From Frankiales bacterium (GTDB lineage Bacteria > Actinomycetota > Actinomycetes > Mycobacteriales > SCTD01), in assembly GCA_025464915.1 (NCBI GenBank), contig JAODNF010000009.1, positions 1-12,210 on the forward strand: DNA of 12,210 nt, in the 5' to 3' direction. Numbering within the stretch: the first letter of the stretch is position 1; each line of letters opens with the position of its first letter. The notes beneath the pieces were generated by a model. That model searched no databases. It saw nothing but the letters and a program-made list of their open reading frames with translations, and was not told where the DNA came from. Made by a program: the position numbers and the translations under genes. This document shows positions 1 through 7,008 of this stretch, piece after piece.

Positions 1-1
1 C

Positions 2-307
2 GCGCTGGCCGCCCAAGGCTTCCACATCACCGGACAGGGCAACAACCGCGCGGCCGTGACCGGGCCGAGCCAGGTCGTCTACGGACCCGGGGCCTCGCTG
101 CCCGCTCGCACGGTCAGCGCCTGGGTACGCGGCTCGATCGTCGTACCCGCACCGAAGGCGAGGCGTGGCTCGGTGCAGCTCGTGCTCGGCAGCGGGTACA
201 CCCGGGTCTCGACGCCGGCCGAGGCGGCCGCGGCGGCGCGCGGGCCCGTCCCGACGGTCACGTCTGCGCCCTCCCCGAGCGCGACTGTGCTTCGCTGTCG
301 AGCGTGA
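2..307 (+). CDS. LytR_C-domain envelope protein, C-terminal fragment (5' end outside window)
   Basis: Frame 2 is open from the window edge to a TGA at 305-307 and gives 101 residues. The visible part resembles the LytR_C domain found at the C-terminus of many actinobacterial LytR-CpsA-Psr (LCP) proteins: an AAQGFHITGQGN stretch, then VVYGPG, an ARTVSAWVRGSIVV strand-turn and a QLVLGSGYTRV strand. The last 35 residues or so are an Ala/Pro/Thr/Ser-rich tail with no recognisable fold. LCP enzymes transfer undecaprenyl-linked glycopolymers to peptidoglycan outside the membrane; LytR_C is an accessory domain of unclear role. The catalytic LCP domain would lie upstream, outside the window, so it could instead be a stand-alone LytR_C protein. 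The stop overlaps the GTG start of the next gene (GTGA), which suggests co-translation. Family assignment is by motif resemblance only. Confidence 0.68.
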   Translation, partial: ALAAQGFHITGQGNNRAAVTGPSQVVYGPGASLPARTVSAWVRGSIVVPAPKARRGSVQLVLGSGYTRVSTPAEAAAAARGPVPTVTSAPSPSATVLRCRA

Positions 308-1695
308 CGGACAGGCTTTCCCCTCTGGACGTCTCCTTCCTGTCCATGGAGACGCCCACCACCCCGATGCACGTCGGCGGGGTCTGCGTGCTGGAGCTCC
401 CGGCGGACGGCTTCGACTACGACCGGCTGGTACGGCTCATCAGCCAGCGCATCAGCCTGGTGCCCCGCTACCGGCAGAAGGTCAAGTCGGTCCCCGGCCG
501 CCTCGCGAGCCCGGTCTGGGTCGATGACGAGGACTTCGACATCAGCTACCACGTGCGGCGCTCGGCGCTGCCCCGTCCGGGCACCGAGGACCAGCTCAAG
601 GAGCTCGTCGGCAGGCTGATGGCCCGCACGCTCGACCGCGACCGGCCGCTGTGGGAGATCTACCTCGTCGAGGGGCTGGAGGGCGGCCGCATCGCGGTCA
701 TCACGAAGACGCACCACGCGATGGTGGACGGCGTCAGCGCCGTCGACCTGAGCACCGTGATCCTCGACGTCGAGCAGACGCCGCGCGAGGTCCCCGAGGA
801 CGACTGGGAACCGCGCAGGGAGCCGGGCGCGGTGAACCTGGTGGCGGGCGCGGTCGTGGACCTGGCGACCCGTCCCACCGCCGCCTTCGACACGGCGAAG
901 GCCGCGCTGGGCGACGTGAGGTCGACGGCCGGCAAGGTCGCGTCGCTGGCCGGCGGCGTCCTCACGCAGGCTCGACTGCTGGCCCGCCAGGCCCCGGAGA
1001 CACCCTTCAACGTCACGCTCGGCGAGCAGCGCCGCTTCGGGATGGTCGCCACCGAGCTGGACGACTACAAGCAGGTCCGCAAGGCGCACGGCGGCTCCGT
1101 CAACGACGTCGTGCTGGCGACCGTGAGCGGCGCCCTGCGTGCCTGGCTGCTGACCCGTGGCGAGAAGGTCATGCCCACGACGGTGGTCCGGGCGATGGTG
1201 CCCGTCTCGGTGCGGCCGGACGTGGACCGCGGCGAGCTGGGCAACCGCGTCACGTCGTACTTCGTCGACCTCCCGGTCGGCGAAGGCTCGGCCGTGATGC
1301 GCCTGCACCAGGTCAGCTTCGCGATGCGCGGCCATCAGGAGAGCGGCGCGGCCGTCGGCGCCGACGCCCTCGTCCAGCTGACCGGGTTCGCCCCGCCCAC
1401 CATCCATGCGCTCGGGGCCCGCACGGCATCGGTCATGAACCGGCGGCTGTTCAACCTGGTCGTGACGAACGTGCCCGGTCCGCAGTTCCCCCTGTACGCA
1501 GCTGGCGCCCGGATGCTCTCGATGTACCCCGTCGTGCCGCTCGCGGCCGGGCAGGCGGTCAGCATCGGGCTCACCTCCTACGACGGCGGCGTCTACTACG
1601 GCGTGAACGCGGACCGCGACGCGATGCCGGACGTCGACGTGCTGACATCCTGCATCGAGGACGCACTGGCCGAGCTCGTGGCGGCGTCACGATGA
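304..1695 (+). CDS. WS/DGAT-family O-acyltransferase (wax ester synthase / diacylglycerol acyltransferase)
   Basis: The 463-residue product has the usual length for the bacterial WS/DGAT (TGS, Wax/Atf) family, which transfers a fatty acyl group from acyl-CoA to diacylglycerol or a fatty alcohol, making triacylglycerol or wax ester at the inner face of the membrane. The family active-site motif HHxxxDG is present as HHAMVDG at residues 137-143, with His138 the expected general base. Other family marks are the N-terminal LSPLDVSFLSMETPTTPMHVGG, the PLWEIYLVEGLEGG run just before the motif, and NVPGP at 389-393 in the C-terminal domain, followed by a SYDGGVYYGVNAD strand. The GTG start at 304 overlaps the preceding stop by 4 bases and I see no clear Shine-Dalgarno, so translation is probably coupled. 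Whether it makes triacylglycerol, wax ester or another ester cannot be told from sequence. The next gene is a lipid acyl hydrolase, which fits a storage-lipid role. Confidence 0.93.
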   Translation: MTDRLSPLDVSFLSMETPTTPMHVGGVCVLELPADGFDYDRLVRLISQRISLVPRYRQKVKSVPGRLASPVWVDDEDFDISYHVRRSALPRPGTEDQLKELVGRLMARTLDRDRPLWEIYLVEGLEGGRIAVITKTHHAMVDGVSAVDLSTVILDVEQTPREVPEDDWEPRREPGAVNLVAGAVVDLATRPTAAFDTAKAALGDVRSTAGKVASLAGGVLTQARLLARQAPETPFNVTLGEQRRFGMVATELDDYKQVRKAHGGSVNDVVLATVSGALRAWLLTRGEKVMPTTVVRAMVPVSVRPDVDRGELGNRVTSYFVDLPVGEGSAVMRLHQVSFAMRGHQESGAAVGADALVQLTGFAPPTIHALGARTASVMNRRLFNLVVTNVPGPQFPLYAAGARMLSMYPVVPLAAGQAVSIGLTSYDGGVYYGVNADRDAMPDVDVLTSCIEDALAELVAASR

Positions 1696-2609
1696 CGACC
1701 CGCGGTCTGGTCCTCGGCGCCGGTGGCGTGCTGGGTGCCGCCTGGACCATCGGCGCTCTCGCGGCCCTGCGCGAGCACCTGGACTGGGAACCGCAGCGGG
1801 CCGACGTGCTCATCGGCACCAGCGCGGGATCGGTCCTCGCCGCGGCCCTGGCCTGCGGCCTCAGCGTCGACGACCTGGTCGACACCCAGCAGGGCAAGGC
1901 CGACGCGAGGCTCAGGTACGAGGACGAGGCGGGCGGCGCGCTGCCGCCCCTGCCGCGTCCCGGGATCGGGTCCGCGCGCGGCCTGGTGTCTGCCGCGCTG
2001 CGCCCGCTGAAGACACCGCCGCTGGCGGCCCTCTCGCTCGCGATGCCACAGGGCCGCGGGGAGATCGAGCCGATCGGGAGGCTCGTCGACAACGTCCTGC
2101 CCGGCGGCGGGTGGGCCCCGCACCGCCGGACGTGGGTCGTCGCGACCGACTACGACGCGGGTCGGCGGGTGCCGTTCGGCCAGATCGGGCAGCCGCTCGC
2201 CGACCTCCGCGACGCCGTCATGGCCTCCTGCGCGATCCCCGGCTGGTACCAGCCGGTGCGCATCGGCAAGAGGAGGTACGTCGACGGCGGCGTCTGCTCG
2301 CCCACGTCGGTCGACCTGGTCACGCGGCTGCGCCTCGACGAGGTCTACGTGCTGTCGCCGATGACGTCGCTGTCCTTCGACGCCCCGACCCAGCTCGCGG
2401 CGCGCATCGAGCGGCAGTTCCGCAGGATTGTGACGCGACGGGTGATGAACGAGATCAAGAAGGTCGCGGCGACCGGGACCACGGTGACCTTCCTCGGACC
2501 CACCGCGGCGGACCTCGAGGTGATCGGAGCCAACCTGATGGACCCCTCGCGCCGGGCGGCAGTGCTCGAGACCTCGCTCGCGACGTCCGCGCGGGTGCTC
2601 GCCGCATGA
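1692..2609 (+). CDS. Patatin-like phospholipase / lipid acyl hydrolase
   Basis: The ATG at 1692 overlaps the WS/DGAT stop (ATGA), giving a 305-residue protein that begins at once with the patatin fold. Three parts of the active site are visible: the Gly-rich oxyanion loop GAGGVLG (residues 9-15), the nucleophile elbow GTSAG (42-46, Ser44), and the catalytic-dyad Asp in VDGG (197-200, Asp198). Patatin-like enzymes use a Ser-Asp dyad to release fatty acids from phospholipids or neutral lipids. There is no signal peptide or membrane segment, so the enzyme is probably cytosolic or peripheral. A C-terminal basic stretch (RIERQFRRIVTRRV) could contact membrane or droplet surfaces, which is inference. 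Tight coupling to an ester-forming acyltransferase suggests a synthesis and turnover pair on the same lipid pool, but the substrate is unknown. An open frame extends far upstream inside the WS/DGAT gene; the match to the family begins only at this ATG. Confidence 0.92.
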   Translation: MTTRGLVLGAGGVLGAAWTIGALAALREHLDWEPQRADVLIGTSAGSVLAAALACGLSVDDLVDTQQGKADARLRYEDEAGGALPPLPRPGIGSARGLVSAALRPLKTPPLAALSLAMPQGRGEIEPIGRLVDNVLPGGGWAPHRRTWVVATDYDAGRRVPFGQIGQPLADLRDAVMASCAIPGWYQPVRIGKRRYVDGGVCSPTSVDLVTRLRLDEVYVLSPMTSLSFDAPTQLAARIERQFRRIVTRRVMNEIKKVAATGTTVTFLGPTAADLEVIGANLMDPSRRAAVLETSLATSARVLAA

Positions 2610-3103
2610 GGGTCTACCTGCCATCGACGCTCACCCAGCTGCGGGGCCTTCTCGACAGCGGCGTCGCCGGTGACCCGCCGCTGCCTGGGTACGCGGTCAC
2701 GCCGGCGCTGCGCGAGTGGTACGCCGAGGGCGACGAGGAGGAGCTCGAGTACGTCGCCCTCACCCTCGCCGCCCGTGCCTCGGTGCGGCTCCTCGACGCC
2801 GACCCCGAGGCGGTGCGACGTCGGGTGGTCGTGGTCGCCGAGGTCCCGGACGCTGCCGTCAGCAGCGCGGTCCACGTCGACCGTGCCGCTGTGAAGATCG
2901 CCGATGCGGTCGCCCTCGAGCTCGTGCAGGCCGTGCACGTCGACGACCCGTCGGCCGTACCCGACGTGACCGTTGCGGCCGACGCCGTCATCGAGGCCGA
3001 CCTCGGCTCGGAGGACGCGGCGTTCAAGGTGGAGCAGGCGGACGGGCACGAGCTGCAGTGGTTCGCGACGCAGGAGATCGGACCGCTGCTCGAACTGGGA
3101 TGA
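2606..3103 (+). CDS. DUF6912-like conserved actinobacterial protein
   Basis: The product is a 165-residue acidic soluble protein of unknown function. It starts at an ATG that overlaps the patatin stop by 4 bases. The N-terminus (MRVYLPSTLTQLRGLLDSG), the internal AVTPALREWYAEGDEEELEYVAL run and the AAVKIADAVALELVQAVHVDDP segment match, as I remember it, the DUF6912 family, which is common in actinobacteria and has no assigned activity. No signal peptide, membrane segment, metal-binding cluster or catalytic signature stands out; the sequence alternates beta strands (RRVVVVAEV) with short helices. There is no good Shine-Dalgarno, so it should depend on translation of the upstream gene. Its position behind two lipid-ester enzymes may be meaningful or may only be a housekeeping neighbourhood; I cannot decide which. 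Confidence 0.82.
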   Translation: MRVYLPSTLTQLRGLLDSGVAGDPPLPGYAVTPALREWYAEGDEEELEYVALTLAARASVRLLDADPEAVRRRVVVVAEVPDAAVSSAVHVDRAAVKIADAVALELVQAVHVDDPSAVPDVTVAADAVIEADLGSEDAAFKVEQADGHELQWFATQEIGPLLELG

Positions 3104-3106
3104 GCG

Positions 3107-3126
3107 CGTCGCCCGATCGGGTGGCG
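3107..3126 (+). promoter_or_regulatory. Short stem-loop between the DUF6912-like and zinc-ribbon genes
   Basis: Bases 3107-3114 can pair with 3119-3126 across a GATC loop. The core is the perfect palindrome CCCGATCGGG (3112-3121), extended by pairs that include two G-U pairs in RNA. It sits just after the DUF6912-like stop and has no T-tract. It could be a weak terminator or attenuator, an operator, or chance in GC-rich DNA. It lies in the only break (55 bases) in the otherwise overlapping gene chain. Confidence 0.3.
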
Positions 3127-3158
3127 AGTGGCCGCCCGTCCGTGTCGACACCCCAGCC

Positions 3159-3875
3159 ATGGACTCGCGCGCCCAGCTCCAGACCCTGGCGCGCGCCATC
3201 GACCTGTCGACCGACATCGAGCGCGCGTGGGCCGGGCTCGGGCCGCCCGTCGACCTGCGCAAGCACTGCGGCATCTGCCGCAACGAGCAACCGGTGCGCG
3301 TGCCCTTCCTGCGGCACGTCTGCCACCACTGCGCCGCGGTCTGGGTCCCGGGCATCTGCGGCGACTGCGCCAACACCTCGGTCACGTTCACGCTCGACGG
3401 GCAGCTCTCGCGCCTCGCGAGCTGCGGGTGCGGCGGCCAGCTGCGCCAGGTCGGCTACGTCCCCAAGCCGCGTGCTGCGGTCGACCCGGAGGTCGCGGCG
3501 GCGCGCAAGGTCGTCGTCGAGACCCGCAAGAAGCGCGCCAGCTGGACGACCCGCGTCGTGCTGGTCGCGGTGGCCGTGCTCGCGACCGTGGCGGGCGTGC
3601 GCCTGGTGCACCACAACCACGCCGCGCCGACGACCACTGCCCCCGACCTGACGCACGTACACGTCGCCGACGACCCGTCGCTGCCGATGCCGGCGCGTGG
3701 CCGGCTGGCGGCGGAGCGGCTCACCCAGGCCGGCCGCATCAACGACGTCTTCGCCTGCGCGGGCGAGCTCCCCACGGTTCCCAGGCCGGCCGCGAGTGCG
3801 ACCCCCAGCTCCACGGCCGTGACGGACAGTGGCCAGGCCGCAGCGGCGTTCCTCGCCGGTTGCCTCAAGGGGTAG
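3159..3875 (+). CDS. Membrane-anchored double zinc-ribbon protein, function unknown
   Basis: The 238-residue protein has three parts. (a) A cytosolic N-terminal region carries four Cys pairs, C37/C40, C55/C58, C67/C70 and C89/C91, spaced like two zinc-ribbon sites. (b) A Lys/Arg-rich stretch (residues about 118-132) is followed by one hydrophobic helix at about 133-150, so positive-inside topology puts the ribbons in the cytosol. (c) A His/Thr/Ala/Pro-rich outer region of about 85 residues has two lone cysteines (C200, C235) that could form a disulfide. The ATG at 3159 is the only start seen in this frame ahead of the conserved-looking part. It has no Shine-Dalgarno, and the 55 bases before it lie outside any gene. 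I know no named family for this architecture. The neighbouring pilin-like genes suggest, but do not show, a role in regulating or anchoring that system. Confidence 0.82.
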   Translation: MDSRAQLQTLARAIDLSTDIERAWAGLGPPVDLRKHCGICRNEQPVRVPFLRHVCHHCAAVWVPGICGDCANTSVTFTLDGQLSRLASCGCGGQLRQVGYVPKPRAAVDPEVAAARKVVVETRKKRASWTTRVVLVAVAVLATVAGVRLVHHNHAAPTTTAPDLTHVHVADDPSLPMPARGRLAAERLTQAGRINDVFACAGELPTVPRPAASATPSSTAVTDSGQAAAAFLAGCLKG

Positions 3876-3891
3876 TCACATCAGGCCATCT

Positions 3892-3923
3892 CTCGGATGA
3901 CCCGTCCGAGTGGTCAATGCCAC
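3892..3923 (+). promoter_or_regulatory. Two small adjacent hairpins in the leader of the minor-pilin operon
   Basis: The 90-base gap before the first pilin-like gene (3876-3965) holds CTCGGA (3892-3897) pairing with TCCGAG (3905-3910) across a 7-base loop. Directly after it, GTGG (3910-3913) can pair with CCAC (3920-3923). They share base 3910, so the two stems would compete or stack. A third small inverted repeat, CTCA-CAG-TGAG, follows near 3945-3955. There is no T-tract and no recognisable riboswitch class. They may mark a transcript leader or an operator; chance is possible. Confidence 0.3.
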
Positions 3924-3952
3924 CGACCAGCGCGTCGATCATGACTCACAGT

Positions 3953-3959
3953 GAGGGGG
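3953..3959 (+). promoter_or_regulatory. Ribosome binding site that decides the start of the PilV-like gene
   Basis: The run GAGGGGG lies 6 bases before the GTG at 3966, a normal Shine-Dalgarno distance. The earlier in-frame GTG at 3951 overlaps this run and has nothing comparable before it, so 3966 is the preferred start. Confidence 0.6.
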
Positions 3960-3965
3960 TGGGGC

Positions 3966-5126
3966 GTGCGTCGCACGGTGGCTGCACGGGAGCTGGACGA
4001 CGAAGCGGGCTTCACGCTCGTCGAGTCGCTCGTCGGCATCATGCTCATCACGATCGCGATCTTCGCCCTCACCGCTGAGCTCACCACCTACGTCCACCAC
4101 CAGGCGAACGAGCGTGCGCGCACCAGCGCCGTCCGCTACATGAGCACCTCCGTGGAGACGGCCCGGAGCCTGCCTGCCAGCGTGCTGGCGCAGATCCCGG
4201 TCGGCACCATCCCGGTCCCGCCGAAGACCATCGGCGGCATCACCTTCACGACGACCGAGAGCCTCCAGCGGTGCAGCGTCAACGACGCGCCGGACGCCTG
4301 CACGACCACGGCCGCCGACTCAGCCGTCCTCGACACCCGCGTCCGCATCACGGTCTCCTGGCCGGACGGCAAGGTCACCCGCTCTGTCACGACGTCCACT
4401 TCGCTCGCGGACGACGCGGACGGCAGCTACAGCCCGACCGGCAGCGGCTCGCTCTCGACGCTCGTCGGTGGCACCGGCACCGCGACCAGTGGTGTCAGCG
4501 TCAGCAGCTTCACGGCGTCGCCGACGTCGGTCGGCGTCACGGCCGCCGGCGCTCCGCAGTCGGCGCTGGGACTGACCCTCACCACCGTCGGCCTGACGAC
4601 CGCGACGACAGGCATCCCGGTCACCTGGACGGACGACAACGGCAGTCACCAGTGGACCCTCACCGGCGGACCGTCGTCCTGGACCGGGACGATCCCGGCT
4701 GCCAGCATCACCAAGGTCGTCGCGTCCGGCACGGCGACGCTGCGCTTCGCCGCCACCGTGCCCGGGACCAGCGCCCTGTCCACCGTCGACGTGACCCTCA
4801 AGCCGGGTGTGACGATCGGCAGCTGCAGCGTCGCCCCGAACCCCGTCGTGCTCACCGTGCTGACCCGCAGGACGGCTCTCGTCGAGACGCTGACCTGCAC
4901 GACGACGGGCCTCGCGTCGACCGACTCGGTCTCGGTGTCCTACGCCTCGGGCAGCGGCACGGGTACGAAGTCGCTGACCTCGACCAACGGGACCACCTGG
5001 ACCACGACCCTGCCGGTCGCGACGACGATGGCCTCGAGCGGCCTGTCGGAGACGTTCACGTTCACGGCGACGCGCGCCTCCGACAGCGTGAGCGCCACGA
5101 CGACCGCCAGTGCGGTGCTGGCATGA
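3966..5126 (+). CDS. PilV-like minor pilin with two tandem beta-sandwich domains
   Basis: The 386-residue protein begins with a type IV prepilin signature: an acidic leader (ELDDEAG), the predicted prepilin-peptidase cut after Gly15, Phe16 at +1, Glu20 at +5, and a hydrophobic helix of about 25 residues (GFTLVESLVGIMLITIAIF). This class is cut and methylated by a PilD-type peptidase and built into a pilus or pseudopilus, with PilV and GspI as close analogues. Residues about 40-160 form a usual minor-pilin head with one Cys pair. After a Gly/Ser/Thr-rich linker come two similar units of about 100 residues (177-279 and 282-386), each rich in Thr/Ser/Val with a W-x-x-T-[IL]-P strand, resembling Ig-like folds. 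This makes it much longer than typical PilV (about 150-200 residues). The next gene overlaps by 4 bases. Confidence 0.87.
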   Translation: MRRTVAARELDDEAGFTLVESLVGIMLITIAIFALTAELTTYVHHQANERARTSAVRYMSTSVETARSLPASVLAQIPVGTIPVPPKTIGGITFTTTESLQRCSVNDAPDACTTTAADSAVLDTRVRITVSWPDGKVTRSVTTSTSLADDADGSYSPTGSGSLSTLVGGTGTATSGVSVSSFTASPTSVGVTAAGAPQSALGLTLTTVGLTTATTGIPVTWTDDNGSHQWTLTGGPSSWTGTIPAASITKVVASGTATLRFAATVPGTSALSTVDVTLKPGVTIGSCSVAPNPVVLTVLTRRTALVETLTCTTTGLASTDSVSVSYASGSGTGTKSLTSTNGTTWTTTLPVATTMASSGLSETFTFTATRASDSVSATTTASAVLA

Positions 5127-5743
5127 TGCGCCGGGCCGAAGGGGCCGACGAGGACGGCATGATGCTCGTCGAGCTGCTCGTCGGCATGGTGCTGATGAGC
5201 ATCATCTCGCTCATCGTCTTCGACGGGATCGTCGGTGGGTTCAAGGCGCAGCGGGGACTGCAGCAGAAGGGCGACGCCCTCACAGCGGTGCGCACCGTCG
5301 CCCAGCGCGTGCTGCGTCAGGTTCGGGAGGCCACGCCGATCCACTCGGCCACCGCCCAGCAGCTGGTGATCGCGCATGCCGACAACAACGGCGGCACCGT
5401 CTGCACGAGGTGGGACTTCGTCACGACGGGGAGCACCGCCAAGCTGACCCAGACGGTGGCCACGGACACGTCGTGCAGCGCATGGGGAGCGGCCACCACG
5501 ATCATCGACAACCTCGACGCGTCGGTCCTGCCCTTCGGCTACGGCCACAAGGCCCAGTGGAGCGCGCCGTCCGGGGTCACCGTGACGACCATCGACCCGG
5601 CGACCTGCATCATCGGTGGGACCAGTCCCGTGAAGTACAGCCGCTACTGCATCGGGACCGTGACGCTGCACCTCACGAAGCTGGTGACCGGTCACACGCC
5701 TGTCGTCGTGGACTCGACCATCGACGTCCGGAACCCGTCGTGA
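5123..5743 (+). CDS. PilW/GspJ-like minor pilin
   Basis: The 206-residue protein starts at an ATG inside ATGATG that overlaps the previous stop. The leader is acidic (EGADEDG), the predicted prepilin-peptidase cut is after Gly12, the +1 residue is Met13 instead of the usual Phe, and Glu17 is correctly placed at +5 (GMMLVELLVGMVLMSIISL). A long amphipathic helix follows (FKAQRGLQQKGDALTAVRTVAQRVLRQVREATPIHS), as in PilW/GspJ pseudopilins. The head holds cysteines in TVCTRW, DTSCSAW, PATCIIG and SRYCIG, giving up to two disulfides, as expected for an exported head. It is probably a pilus-tip or priming subunit acting with its two neighbours. The next gene overlaps the stop. Assignment to PilW as opposed to another minor pilin rests on order and general shape only. 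Confidence 0.84.
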   Translation: MMRRAEGADEDGMMLVELLVGMVLMSIISLIVFDGIVGGFKAQRGLQQKGDALTAVRTVAQRVLRQVREATPIHSATAQQLVIAHADNNGGTVCTRWDFVTTGSTAKLTQTVATDTSCSAWGAATTIIDNLDASVLPFGYGHKAQWSAPSGVTVTTIDPATCIIGGTSPVKYSRYCIGTVTLHLTKLVTGHTPVVVDSTIDVRNPS

Positions 5744-7008
5744 TGTCCCGGCTGCGCCCGCGCGACGACGAGGGCAACATCATGATCGCCCTGCTCGGGA
5801 TCATCGTCATCACCTCCATCGTGCTCGTCGGCCTCGCGCAGATGCTCATCAGCGAGCGCGTCACCCGGCACGACCGCAACTTCGAGCAGGCGCTGTCCGC
5901 CGCAGAGACCGGGCTGGCCAAGCTCCTGACCCAGGTGAAGGCGACGCCCTACCGGACCAGCCTCGCGTCGGTGTCGGGAACCGACTCCCGGTCCAGCGCG
6001 ACCTGGACCGCCAGCGCCAGCGGTGGCAGCGGCCACTGGGTCCTCACCGCCTCCGGCACGGCGACCGGCAGCGCGACCCGGGTGACGCGCACCATCACGC
6101 AGAGCGTCGACGTCGCGGACCTGCTCTCGCACCCGCTGTTCGCGACGACCCAGCTCACCCTGGGCGGCGGGAGTGCGGACAGCGTCGACACCTACGACTC
6201 GTCCGTCGACTCGTCGGTCTGCGCCACGACGGGTCTTGCTCTGCCGACGGGCATGACCGCCTCCGGCACCCGGATGTGCACCCACGCCTCACCTGCCCTC
6301 GGCCGGATCGGCACGAACGGGCCGCTGACGCTGCCGCACGACTCGCTGGCCAACCTGGCCGGGGCCGACATCTACGCCGCCGGCACCCCTGGCTACCCAG
6401 ACCCGCTGGACACCGGCTCGTGCGCCGGCGACAGCACCACCTGCGCCAGCGCCCAGGTGGTCACGCACCCGGACCCCCTGGGGTTCCCGCTCTCCAGCCA
6501 GTGCGCCAGCGGCGTCGGTGCCGGAGCCGCGGCCTACGACGGCTCGCTCGCCCTGGCGGCCAACGCGGTCTACAACTTCACCGACGTGACCCTCAACGCG
6601 ACGGCGATCGCCAACCTGGCCAACATCAGCGGTTCGACCCTGGTGATCTGCTTCAGCGGCGAGCTCGACATCGTGCCGACGGTGCCGATCAACAGCGTCG
6701 TCACGGACCCGCTGACGCTGCGGACCGCGCCGCGCCCGCCCTCCACGCTCGTCCTCATCAGCACGTCGAGCTCGACCGGCACGCCGACGATCAAGCTCAA
6801 CGCGGGGCTGGCCCTGCCCAGCAAGGTGTCGGCCGTCATCTACGCCCCGAACGCCACCTGCAGCGCGACCGCCCACGTGGACCTCTACGGCGCGATGGTC
6901 TGCGGCAAGGTCACTGCGTCCAGCGGCATCGACGTCCACTACGACGTGCAGGTCGGCAAGCTGCCCTTCGACCAGCCGGTCACCGTGTCGGCCTGGCGGG
7001 AGAAGTAG
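5743..7008 (+). CDS. PilX-like pilus assembly protein lacking Glu+5
   Basis: The 421-residue protein starts at the ATG at 5743, sharing one base with the previous stop; a GTG at 5740 is an alternative start. The N-terminus has an acidic leader ending in Gly11 (RDDEG), then a hydrophobic helix (NIMIALLGIIVITSIVLVGLAQMLI) and the segment NFEQALSAAETGLAKL (46-61). That segment matches the PilX N-terminal pattern in which an A-x-x-AAE-x-[GA]L stretch follows the helix. The +5 position is Ala16, not Glu, as is common in PilX-type proteins. The Ser/Thr-rich body contains many cysteines. Its C-terminal part (VSAVIYAPNATCS, LYGAMVCGKVTASSGIDVHYD) looks like the repetitive beta domain seen at the end of many PilX-like proteins; I recall this as DUF7305 but cannot confirm it. 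The last 29 bases overlap a minus-strand gene tail to tail. Confidence 0.82.
   Translation: MSRLRPRDDEGNIMIALLGIIVITSIVLVGLAQMLISERVTRHDRNFEQALSAAETGLAKLLTQVKATPYRTSLASVSGTDSRSSATWTASASGGSGHWVLTASGTATGSATRVTRTITQSVDVADLLSHPLFATTQLTLGGGSADSVDTYDSSVDSSVCATTGLALPTGMTASGTRMCTHASPALGRIGTNGPLTLPHDSLANLAGADIYAAGTPGYPDPLDTGSCAGDSTTCASAQVVTHPDPLGFPLSSQCASGVGAGAAAYDGSLALAANAVYNFTDVTLNATAIANLANISGSTLVICFSGELDIVPTVPINSVVTDPLTLRTAPRPPSTLVLISTSSSTGTPTIKLNAGLALPSKVSAVIYAPNATCSATAHVDLYGAMVCGKVTASSGIDVHYDVQVGKLPFDQPVTVSAWREK

Noticed and set aside
79..1407. Long minus-strand open frame (442 codons) opposite the envelope and WS/DGAT genes
   Set aside because: It is an Arg/His/Asp/Gly-rich shadow typical of GC-rich DNA, with no motif, while the plus strand has clear family motifs throughout.
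3876..3965. Cyclic-di-GMP riboswitch before the pilin genes
   Set aside because: Such switches are often found before pilus genes, but the conserved core and loop-receptor elements are not visible here.
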